Source: Steinernema hermaphroditum (Eukaryota; Nematoda; Chromadorea; Rhabditida; Steinernematidae). From it: a stretch of 64,000 nt of DNA. Below the pieces are notes generated by a model. That model worked only from the letters and a program-made list of their open reading frames with translations. It was not told the DNA's origin and made no database searches. Below are positions 55,408 to 64,000 of the stretch, in pieces. The position numbers and the translations under genes are program-made. The number at the start of each line of letters is the position of its first letter. Position 1 is the first letter of the stretch. Where the stretch lies: positions 12,184,092 to 12,248,091 of the forward strand of contig CM059623.1 of NCBI GenBank assembly GCA_030435675.1. The letters run 5' to 3'.

Positions 55408-55727
55408 AGAAGTTAACGGAATGGTTTGAATTAAGCCCAATGAACAGACGGAGGAAGCTCGGTTTCTTTTTCTATACTACTGTTAGTTTTAGAATTAATA
55501 CGTTCCCCAACTCGATGATTTCCTCTATTACACCGACAACGCCCAACACAACAAAAGAACGTCTAAGCAACGGGTTCAGTGGTTCTTCGACGAGAAGCGC
55601 TCCAAAAAAAGACAAGATCAACTTGGATTGAAATTTCATTATATAGAAATTCATTTGGTAGGTATGACCCAAAAATGAACAGTCATCGTCCATCACAAAA
55701 TTAATACCATAGGAAACTCTCACTTTG

Positions 55728-55935
55728 CATTTCGCCATCTCGAGGTGCCAAAAAAATGACCATCAAGATAGAATAGACCTCGAACATCGAAAGGCATGCC
55801 ATGTACAAGCCGCCAATGATAGTCTGGGGGGAAAGTTCATTGTATTCAACAATGGACCATCGATTTTGCCGCAATCGTAAAAATGGCGAAAAAAAAAGAT
55901 TATTTACCAAGTGTCCCATTTTCAATATGTATTAA
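55728..55935 (+). repeat. Dispersed repeat family C copy
   Basis: Starts CATTTCGCCATCTCGAGGTGCC; matches 53,333-53,545 and the inverse of 36,628-36,850. Confidence 0.7.
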
Positions 55936-56459
55936 AATAGACTTTGTGGTATACAAAACGAGCATGTACATTACATTTCTCGGCTATCTCGGTTTACATC
56001 GAAACACAATATGAAAGAATCACTGTTATCTGCTGCAGAAAGGCTCCTCGCGTACGAAGCACGTTAAAACAAGCCATTTCCCCAATTCTGTGATGGTTTG
56101 GGTCGAAATCTGCGCAACTAGAAAAATTTTCCCGGTTTTCGTTGAAAAAAGTGTGCAAATGGACTCTCAGGTGTAGCAATAAGAGATCTTGGTGAAGCAT
56201 CTGATTCCCTGGACCGAAAAACACTTATAGGACCACGGACGGGTATTTCAGCATGACTGAACACCCGCTCACAGATCGAAATCTACAATAGGATCCCCTG
56301 GACCACACGCGAAGAGCATATTCCCTGAATGTGGACCAAGAACACTTAGCCGCCCAACTCGCCGGATTTCTCAGCTATCTCGGTTCACATCGAAACACAA
56401 AATGAAAACCATTCGGCATTCGAAGCTTCGTTTTAACGGCTTGATAGTATCTTCAGATC

Positions 56460-56838
56460 GTCTGCCCATTGCGCGAGGTCTTCCACACAGGCGCTTTGGT
56501 TCACCGTAGTCGTTCGGAATATTCCGTAAAGCGGTTTCTTGAGATTATTTCATCTTTTCCGCTGGTTGTTTCCTCGCGTAGTTCCTCTTCTTGCAGCTTC
56601 CTTCCAATCTTCTTTCTTGATTCGTTCTTCGTCGTATTTCCTCGTTTGGTACTTTGTCAATTAATCGAATTCCCAATATTCTTTTTTTCATGTGCTTCTG
56701 GGCGCATTCGATCCTTTTCCATGTTGGTTCCGTAAGAGCAGAGCATGTAAGGCAACATAAAGCATTGTCTACTTGAAGACAACTGCAACGATTATCTTTT
56801 AGGCATCCGTCTTCTTCTACACTACGCCTACTCAGCAA
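56460..56838 (-). pseudogene. LINE reverse-transcriptase C-terminal fragment
   Basis: Minus strand reads RIECAQKHMKKRILGIRLID, then NEEIRRRT: the block after the RT domain in nematode RTE/CR1-like ORF2 proteins (LExxQRxMERxMLGxxLxD). It is short and lacks the RT core, so it is a relic. No gene is seen in 56,839-56,968. Confidence 0.6.
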
Positions 56839-56968
56839 TAAGCGTTTTAGTCACATATTCACCATATCGCCTTGAGCACGTCGTGAAATACATTTCGTCC
56901 ATTCTCCACGAGCATCGCCAACAAATGGCCTGAGCGATTCTGAACGAACGGTTTTGTCGCCGTCACTG

Positions 56969-57746
56969 ATGATGCGCCCCTTTCTTATCATTCTTCTCTG
57001 CGCCGTCCCCATATTCTCCAAGTTTCAAAGAACCCACAAAGGCGAAGAGCCTCTCTTTGGTGTGAGTTTCGACATAGAGTTGTTTGTTCCAAGATTGTAG
57101 GTCAATTTCGACGTCCTCTCGTGCAGTCGAAGGACTCAAAAATACACGTTAATCACATCAGTTGGTTACGTTGACTCAAACGGCAAGCTGATTTACGCCC
57201 TTCGTTTGGAGCCTGTGAGTAGTAAACACCTCCGTGGATCCGGTCAAGTGGTTCGTAGCGTTCCATATGCTGCTCTCGAAGTATGTACCATTACAGAAGA
57301 AATATTTCGACGAAAAAGCCTTCAATAGCACCAGGAGAGCGTGTGCCTACTATGCAGAGTACCATTATCAAGAGATTTACGAACACTGCTTCCACCCAAA
57401 CATAGTCCATTTTGCGATCAAACCACACGGAAAACTGAGCAAAAATGCTTATCTGAAGATCGCAAACGTCGTTGTGTATGCGCGCTTCTATCGCAAGTAA
57501 TGCATTTGACCTTACCGTACCATTCTCTTCAGCTACTCTTCTTCCAGTCGGGAGCTGCTCAACGAATACAGAAATCGATTCGAAGTAACGGACACTTGCA
57601 AAGCTGATCGTATATGTCTGAAAGGCAACGGCTACTTGGTGAAAGATGGACGAAATGCTTGGAGCAAGTATTTGCCGATGGCCAAAGAATTTAAGATTGG
57701 AAACGTTTACCCACCAGAAGCGGCGGAAGCGGTGTTTTGCAGTTGA
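56969..57746 (+). CDS. Secreted protein of unknown function, 4 exons
   Basis: Exons 56969-57061, 57101-57214, 57297-57496, 57533-57746 (621 nt, 206 aa), with introns of 39, 82 and 36 bp and consistent phases. Signal peptide MMRPFLIILLCAVPIFS. The mature part has VNFDVLSCSRR, GYVDSNGKLIYAL, a conserved CAYYAEYHYQEIYEHCF helix-like block, CKADRICLKGNG and a terminal CS; six cysteines suggest disulphides. Related by order and motifs to the broken gene at 46,060-46,765 (GxVxxxxKLxY, then C-x-YENCF). Probably extracellular; function unknown. Confidence 0.8.
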
Positions 57747-57892
57747 AATAATGATTTTATTGGATTGTTTCATGTGAAGAACATAACGTATTTGCAGAAA
57801 GAGCGATCAATGAACGAAGAGGGATAAGCGGCGTTTTGAGAGGACCGAATAATGTCTGCAGAGCACTCAACTAACCGGTGTGTCTCTACTGG

Positions 57893-57917
57893 AGGAGTCT
57901 TCGCTTGCAGCGAAGAC
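57893..57917. other. Perfect 11-bp hairpin
   Basis: GAGTCTTCGCT-TGC-AGCGAAGACTC, upstream of the small secreted ORF at 57,995, possibly in its 5' leader. Confidence 0.6.
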
Positions 57918-57994
57918 TCTGCACTCGTATCAGTCAGTTCGGACTCGATCGCTTCCAGTGATCGGTCGTCCTCACCCCTACTGGCATCCCACTA

Positions 57995-58314
57995 ATGGCT
58001 TCCCCTTTCATCGTCCTTCAGTTGCTGCTGCTTCTGGGGATCGGCTCCCCGGTCAGCGAAAAGCTGAACTTTGAAAAGAGCTCCAAGCATAACATCAAAT
58101 CAAAATGTGCTCGGAGCACGGAGTGTGGACATTGGAAGCGACGTATACAATGAGGGAATTGTTTTCGTTTTCACAAATTATAGTGGTCCGCGCGATTGCT
58201 GCGCCGTCTACAACGACAACCACAACCGCCACCGAATCCTCGACCATACGCGAGCTCACATTCTCAAACTCTGCGGCTGTGAGTGGCAATTCACATGGTC
58301 GCCAACGAGGCTGA
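57995..58314 (+). CDS. Small secreted protein or prohormone candidate, 2 exons
   Basis: Exons 57995-58142 and 58184-58314 (279 nt, 92 aa), with a 41-bp intron GTATAC...TTATAG. Signal peptide MASPFIVLQLLLLLGIGSPVS, then a short basic part containing two cysteines, CARSTECGHW, directly followed by the dibasic pair KR. The tail is Thr/Ser-rich. A two-cysteine peptide next to a KR processing site suggests a neuropeptide-like precursor, but no family was recognised and there is no amidation glycine at the site. Confidence 0.4.
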
Positions 58315-58861
58315 TGTCTACTTTATTACGTGGATTGTGGTGGGGAGAGAGAATTAATGGAAACACTCTGGAATGGCGGGAAGAAAAGAAGAAGGGAGGG
58401 GCGAATTGGTGCTCAAAGGCGTTGGCGGTTGCGCATCCTCTGAAATTGTGCAGCATTCCTTCTGTGTTTCTCAGCTACGCTTGGTTTTGCTTTTGAATTA
58501 TTTGCAGCAGTCAAAGGACAGTGAGATGATGGGGTGATCTTGAACGTTAGGTAGGGCTGTCCTGTCTACATGATATAATGGCACAACAAACTATACCGGA
58601 CAACACCTGTCCTCTATCACGTTGAGCATCATGTCTATCTGTGTGTGTGCGTCTGTCTACGCGTGCACGGCAAGACAGACGCTATACGTTACGTTTAAAA
58701 GCCGCCGGTGAGCGGTCGACGGAGTCGTTTTCACTTGCATTGCGAGAAGCGGTCCGGTGTTGCTCGTCCACTCGGAGTTCGCTTCCATCCGGCCATCGTT
58801 GGAGTCTTCTCGCGGAGCCGTCCGAATCGTTCGAACAGCGTCGTAAGGGGAGCACCGAACG

Positions 58862-60374
58862 ATGCCACCGTGAGTCCTGCGACGCGCCCTCCTGTTCAGG
58901 CCGCAGTCGTCTTTCAGGAAAAAGTCAGTTGCGAGCTCAGAGGCGGTCACTAAGGTTAAGCCACGGAGCTCGGGCAAGTCGGTCGAAGAGGCGGCGAAAT
59001 CGAAGAGCTGCGCGTCACGCTCGCGCGCTAGCGCACGCTCGCCGACGAAGAAGTCGAAGATAATCAAAGGGGATGCCCCGGACGCGGAAAGCAATGCACC
59101 AGTCGACGAGGATCTGTTGAAGGTACTTACTCTGCTTTGGAAGACTATGCTAATCCGTGTCGTTTCCAGTTGATGGGCCGCGCGCTCACGCACAATCAAT
59201 GGTACCATGGACTGATGCCGCGGGACGAAATCGAAGATCTGATCAAGAAAGACGGCGATTTTCTCGTTCGCAAGACCGAAGTCAACAAGCAGGTTCGGTA
59301 CGCCGTTTCCGTGATGAGTAAACAGAGAATTCGTCATATTCTTCTCAATTATAAGGACGGAAAATGGTGGCTGCGAGAGGTGCGTGACGCTCGCCTCATT
59401 CTATTGTTGTATCTTTCGTTTAGGCGAAGAAGGATACGCTAACAGAACTCATCGAATATCACGTGAATGACAAGTTTCCCGTACAATCCGACGGAACGCT
59501 GCTCGTCTCTGCTGTGCCCCGGCCCGACTTCTACATCTTGCACGAACACATCGAAGTGAAGAAGCGTCTAGGTGGTGGCGCTTTCGGCGAGGTTTTCACC
59601 GGAGTGTGGAAAAAGAACAACGAAGAATCTGTGGATGTGGCGGTCAAGAAGCTGAAAGGGATGATGCGCAAGAAGCAGCGCGCTGAGTTCGTCAAGGAAG
59701 CGAAGCTCATGAAGCGCTTCGATCATCCGAATATCGTACGAGTCTTCGGCGTCGCTCCACAGGAAGAACCCGTGATGATCGTGCTCGAGCTGGCTGCGGG
59801 CGGTTCGCTGCAAAGCCATCTGAAGAACCATGCGGATGTGAGCAAAGACCAACTGCTGAACTATTGTAAAGATGCTGCACGCGGAATGTGCTATCTCTCC
59901 GGCCGACAGGTGATCCACCGCGATATCGCCGCGCGAAATTGCCTGTTGGGCAAAAACGATGAGCTCAAGATTAGTGACTTTGGACTCTCCGTCGCCGACA
60001 CCTCCCTCGTGAAGCTGGACAAACTGAGGAGTATGCCAGTGAAGTGGCTTGCTCCCGAAACACTTGGAAAAGGAGAGTTCTCGAAGAAATCGGACGTTTG
60101 GTCCTACGGCGTGCTAGTTTGGGAGATTTTCTCGCGTTGCAAGTCTGATCCCTTCCCAGGAGAGACGAACGTCGAGGCAAAGAAGAAGATTTTGTCGGGG
60201 AGCATCCCATTGCAGGCCCCTGAGGGTACGCCGCAGATGGCTGTCGCCGTTATGCAACTGTGTTTCACACAAAGTCCCGATGAACGTCCAGACTTCGAAG
60301 CGGTCTTCAAGCTACTGGCACCGAAGGAGACACCTCCCGCTGCGATGGATGTGTGGGATACTTATGCTACGTAA
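58862..60374 (+). CDS. SH2-domain tyrosine kinase (Fer-like nematode family), 4 exons
   Basis: Exons 58862-58869, 58900-59122, 59170-59379, 59424-60374 (1,392 nt, 463 aa), phases consistent. The first coding exon is 8 nt (MPP...) and its intron only 30 nt. A Lys/Ser/Arg-rich N-terminus is followed by an SH2 domain (WYHGLMPRDEIEDL, FLVRKT), then a tyrosine kinase domain: GGGAFGEVF loop, VAVKKL lysine, HRDIAARN catalytic loop, DFGLS, PVKWLAPE. It lacks the F-BAR of vertebrate Fer/Fes, as in the expanded nematode SH2-kinases, many of which act in sperm. Cytosolic signalling enzyme with all catalytic residues. Confidence 0.92.
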
Positions 60375-60572
60375 TGAATGTAAATATCTTGTTAGTACAC
60401 ACAAATAACACATATTCATGTCCCCTCACCACTCCTTCTATCTCATCTTCGAACCATCTAGAAGCATAAGCAAGGAAGGCAACCTTGTAATAACAAATGA
60501 ACACATACATACAACTAAATCTTTGTTACAAAACTACAAACAAGCTGGCTTGGCCAGAATCAAATGTACAAG

Positions 60573-61396
60573 TTAGGACGTATAACATGAAGGAACTCTG
60601 CGCTTCTTCGGATCCTGGTGCATGATCTGGCGGAGGAAGCGGAAATCAGCAGCAGCTCTGGACCAGCGATGGTCAATTTCTATCAGCTTCCAAAGATCGC
60701 CGTTCTGGAACGCTGCGTACTCGGCGTCATCCATTGCTGGCCAATCCCAGGGCTTCTTGCCAATCAGGCAGAACAGGAGAACCATTCCGGCAGACCACTG
60801 ATCCAGTTTGACGCCATCGGACACTCGGAAGGTTTCGGGTGGGAAGAAGCCGTAGGCGCCACCGCGTTCCACAAGGCCATCATTCATCTCGCGCACGCAT
60901 CCGAAGTCGGCCAGCTTCACTATGCCTGAACAGAGAATATCCTTGCGGTGACCAAGAAGATCCACTGACCTTTATTGAACAGCAGAATGTTGGACGGCTT
61001 GACGTCGCGGTGAGAAAAGCCGCGCTCGTGCATGTGATGCAAAGCCGACATGACGCAGTTGTAGATGAAATTGGCCCTCTGGCGGCAGACGGGTCCGTTC
61101 TTGACGATGTACTTGTGCAGGTCGCCGAAGGGAGCGACCTCCAGGAACAGGCTGAACCCGTCCCAGGTCTCTTTGCCGCCGTAGCACTTGACGATGTTGG
61201 GATGCTTGTGGCACAGCTGCTGCGACTTGCGCTCCAAGAAACCGCCGCGGCGACGGCGTTGCAGCTTCTTCATGGCGAACTGGCCGTCCGGTGTGCTGAT
61301 GCTGAAGACAGCGCCGTAGCTGCCTTTTCCGAACGAGTCACCGTAGTTGATGACGTAGTCGTCGGTGTCGATCCACGGGAAGTGGTTGTAGGCCAT
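60573..61396 (-). CDS. Serine/threonine protein kinase, 2 exons
   Basis: Exons 61396-60970 and 60925-60573 (780 nt, 259 aa), 44-bp intron. Only a kinase domain: GKGSYGAVFS loop, FAMKKL lysine, HRDVKPSN catalytic loop, DFG, then PPE in place of APE and a DQWSAGMVLLFCLIG helix. No extra domains. The family within Ser/Thr kinases is unclear; small kinase-only proteins of this kind are frequent in nematodes. TTTTCAG directly precedes the ATG at 61,396; an in-frame ATG at 61,411 would read through that acceptor. Tail-to-tail with the SH2 kinase. Confidence 0.88.
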
Positions 61397-62049
61397 CTGA
61401 AAATAAGACATGTATTGAAAAACTGTGATCTATGGAAGGATCGCATTTCAGGCACGCGGTTCACGACGAACAACTACCACTTTCACAACTTCAAATATAA
61501 GCCTTATAGTTCAGATCTAGTACATGAACAGCGCGGTCAACTAACTCAAAACACGGAAAACAAAAACGTTCCGCAGCACCACGGAGAAACGCCCAAGTCC
61601 GGCCAAATCCGTTCAAATTTAAACAAACACCAACGCGAATAAGCGCCAAGCAGCAATACAATCGAACCGCTTGTAGGTTGGATGCAGTCTGCATTAAATT
61701 GAAAAGACCGCGAAATTCAAATTCAAATAACGGGAAAAATTGGACGTGAGACATAGACAGAAGACGTGGAGACAACAAATCACAGTGTTTTGAGTTGAAT
61801 GACGTAACCACACGTGTCTGGCTAGCTAAAATACTTATCGGTCGTATGCCCAGACATGAAAAGGTCAATACAAGCCATATCCTGGCGAATTGAACCTTTC
61901 ACCAGTTTCCAGTGGACAAGAACTGGTCAGTGGCTTCCTCCCGAAGCTGCATCGAGCTCAAACGAGAAAGCATATCAGTAAAAGAACCACCCACAACAAC
62001 ATCTCTGTAGCAACAAATTTACCAAATAAGCATAACAGTCAACATTGAA
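61397..62049. other. Intergenic region between kinase and rpb-3
   Basis: No gene seen. AT-rich; likely 3' UTR of rpb-3 and promoter of the kinase. Confidence 0.4.
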
Positions 62050-63163
62050 TCAGACCTCTTCCTCTTCAGTCGTCATGCCACTCAAAAGGACTTCTAACGT
62101 TTCTAGCTTCTTGTGAAGGGCCTGCAGCGCCTCTTCGACGATGGTTCGCGCTTTCAGTGCTCCCGTAGATTCGACCTTGAAGAAGAACTTCGTCGGCTCC
62201 CCGAACGGATCGTGAGGCATCTCGCACGTCTTGTCCGACTCGGCCAGCTCGGTGTACTCGGATTTGGGCCAGTCGGCGGGTACGGGGTAGACCACGTGGC
62301 GGAACTTGTTGTCGGGATCATACGTAAAGCTTACGGAAGAGACGGGACTCCATTTGGCGTGCTCCTTGGCGAATCCCTGAATGCAACGTTATCATAAGCA
62401 TTGACCTCTCCAACCAACTTTCTTAGCGTAACATTTCATTCGGATTTCCTGGTGCTTCCGCAGCTTCACGATGAGCACGTCCTGGGCGTCGTGCTCAGTG
62501 TCATTTTCAGAGCGCACAAAGGAGCTGTTGCGCTCACGGTAGTTCTTTAAAGGTGTGCCGCACGCAGGGAACACTTGTGAGTTTGACGAGACTAGATCGG
62601 CCGTGGTGACCGATCGCGACTCTTCATGGCACTTCACGTTTAGAGCGAATTCGACAGCACAACGCTCACAGAAAGAAGTACAGTCGCAGTCCTAAAAAAA
62701 GAACCATAACTCCGTTTACCCACGAGAGTATTCTATCTAGGCAGAAGATGGTGGCAAACTGTCTAGACAAAAGCAATAACAACTCCAGCAGACAATCAAA
62801 TGATTCTCGTCTGGCATAGACAGACAAAGACTGACCCGTGTGTAATGCATGTCGATGACGCTATAACACGCCAGTGGAATAAGACCCATACGATGAGCAA
62901 TAAATTCGTCGTGGAGTACGGTGGTGTTGACTTCTATTTGCACCCAATCGATCGCTGAAACGGAATCAGTTTTCAAGATTCACTCAAAAATGCTCACCCA
63001 GCGTGGGGACTTCGGCAATACACACACGACGCAGGGCATTTGCAGTGCCTAGATGAGTTCCGTCGATGTAGAACTTCACCATCTCATCGTCAGATTCCGT
63101 TCTGTCGACCTTGATGAACGATCGATTCGCTTTCTCTTCGAAACCGCTTCGTCCCAGAGACAT
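62050..63163 (-). CDS. rpb-3: RNA polymerase II subunit RPB3, 4 exons
   Basis: Exons 63163-62998, 62954-62836, 62691-62419, 62376-62050 (885 nt, 294 aa), phases consistent. Alpha-like subunit that dimerises with RPB11 in the nucleus. Seen: [35 protein letters not shown], zinc-binding cysteines [30 protein letters not shown], the [13 protein letters not shown] block, and the [15 protein letters not shown]-terminal part. Length fits the family (275-330). A TTTTCAG acceptor lies 6 nt before the ATG. Confidence 0.95.
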
Positions 63164-63781
63164 TGTGTTCTGAAAACAGGTGGGTCGAGATTAAACAAGA
63201 GCTTAGAGGTGCCGAGTTTTCTATCCAGCGCGAAAACTTTGCAAACAAATGGACAGACACGACATAGACAAGGAGATGACAGCAAAAATTGAAATGTCGA
63301 GGTTTGTTGTCTGTTGCAGGTTGTCGTTGTGGGACTCTGTCTCGCCAAAATTCAATTTCTGTCTGCCGCAGAAAGTCCGTTTCTAGAATCTGGACGTCCC
63401 AGCAACGGTCTCATTCAACCTCAAGGTCTTGTAAATGAATCATTTTCCCTTCAGGTGCAGATCCTCCGCATCTCCTGTCTGCTCTGTGCTGTCTAGGAGA
63501 CAAATGTTGGTGCTGTCTGCTTCGCTCATCTTCGTGTGTGGCCTTCGAAAGCGCCGTAATTCTCGCGTTCTTCGCTTGCAGATGCGTGCTTTTTTAGTTG
63601 TTTAGCTCTGCCCTCGACTTGTGGTGATGTTCGACCTTCTATTACTTTAATATTGCACAGGACATCCGTGAAAGAACACAAGCGATCAAAGTATAAAGTT
63701 CATCCTTGCACACTTCATTTCCCGTGGCGAACAGTGATGTTCGTACTTCTTCTGTTCCACTAAATTTGGCGCCCATTTCAG
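63164..63781. other. Divergent intergenic region
   Basis: Between rpb-3 (minus) and the gene starting at 63,782 (plus). No gene seen; should contain both promoters. Confidence 0.4.
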
Positions 63782-64000
63782 ATGCGAATTCTCGTTCTAC
63801 TAGCTATTCTCTATATTTATCTGTTTAGACACATTCACGGGTTTATCATACATGAAGCCATAGTTAGGAAGAGGCCATCGACATTCCCAAGTTCATGACT
63901 GTTTCACTATCGCTGAAGACAGTTGGCAATGTTCTGATTCGCAGCATGCACTCATCTGTCCGAAGGTTCGTTTTTCGCTTCCATGTCTACGATGAACGAT
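63782..64000 (+). CDS. Partial secreted or membrane protein gene, runs off the window
   Basis: ATG directly after CATTTCAG; starts MRILVLLAILYIYLF, a signal-peptide-like hydrophobic run. The first frame stops at 63,896, but a neighbouring frame reads HDCFTIAEDSWQCSDSQ with cysteines, so a short intron or shift near 63,870 is likely. Too little is present to assign a family. Confidence 0.45.

Noticed and set aside
58657..59337. 226-codon minus-strand ORF
   Set aside because: It lies antisense to the SH2 kinase exons, whose frame is unambiguous.

Overview
The window is nuclear DNA from a nematode. Evidence: compact protein genes with 30-80 bp GT..AG introns, TTTCAG acceptor sites 0-6 bases upstream of several start codons (spliced-leader style), MOLO1 and nematode-type SH2-kinase genes, PAT/DIRS-like and BEL/Env-like retroelements, and single-copy metazoan genes. 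Two members of an orphan family whose proteins begin MD[T/I]VP resemble lineage-expanded families I associate with Steinernema. That genus assignment is inference from memory.

Layout. 1-13,000 is a repeat-rich nest: two copies of an LTR-like block, a long-TIR DNA element carrying a coiled-coil exon, a phlebovirus-G2-like Env ORF with a 3' LTR, PAT/DIRS-like retroelement pieces, mariner relics, and one orphan gene (9,465-10,463). 13,365-28,047 (minus) is one large gene, the JIP3/UNC-16 scaffold. I resolved it into 19 coding exons whose phases all agree (1,237 aa), and one of its introns holds two tRNA-Arg(CCT) genes. 28,100-33,000 is intergenic. 33,036-35,462 (minus) is an intact 808-aa ORF with a complete AP-endonuclease domain and a reverse-transcriptase-like domain that has lost all of its catalytic motifs. 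35,500-40,800 holds simple repeats, dispersed repeats and a foldback Tc1-like element.

40,863-43,105 has a MOLO1-type receptor-accessory gene (plus) converging on a mitochondrial ribosomal protein mL50 gene (minus). 44,151-46,765 has a deletion derivative of the Tc1 element and a broken secreted-protein gene. 47,981-53,310 is a complete but internally deleted Ty3/gypsy-type LTR element with a 4-bp target duplication. 53,563-63,163 returns to genes: an orphan MDIVP gene, a small secreted protein (the intact relative of the broken copy at 46 kb), a short possible prohormone, an SH2-tyrosine kinase, a Ser/Thr kinase and RNA polymerase II subunit RPB3. A further secreted-protein gene starts at 63,782 and runs off the window.

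The most notable items are the RT-dead, endonuclease-intact ORF; the intact Env-like ORF with no pol; the TA-flanked long-TIR element with its empty site preserved in a paralogous copy; the segmental copy of the unc-16 3' end; and the foldback Tc1 with its deletion product. No computation or database search was run; all homology calls are from recognition of motifs.
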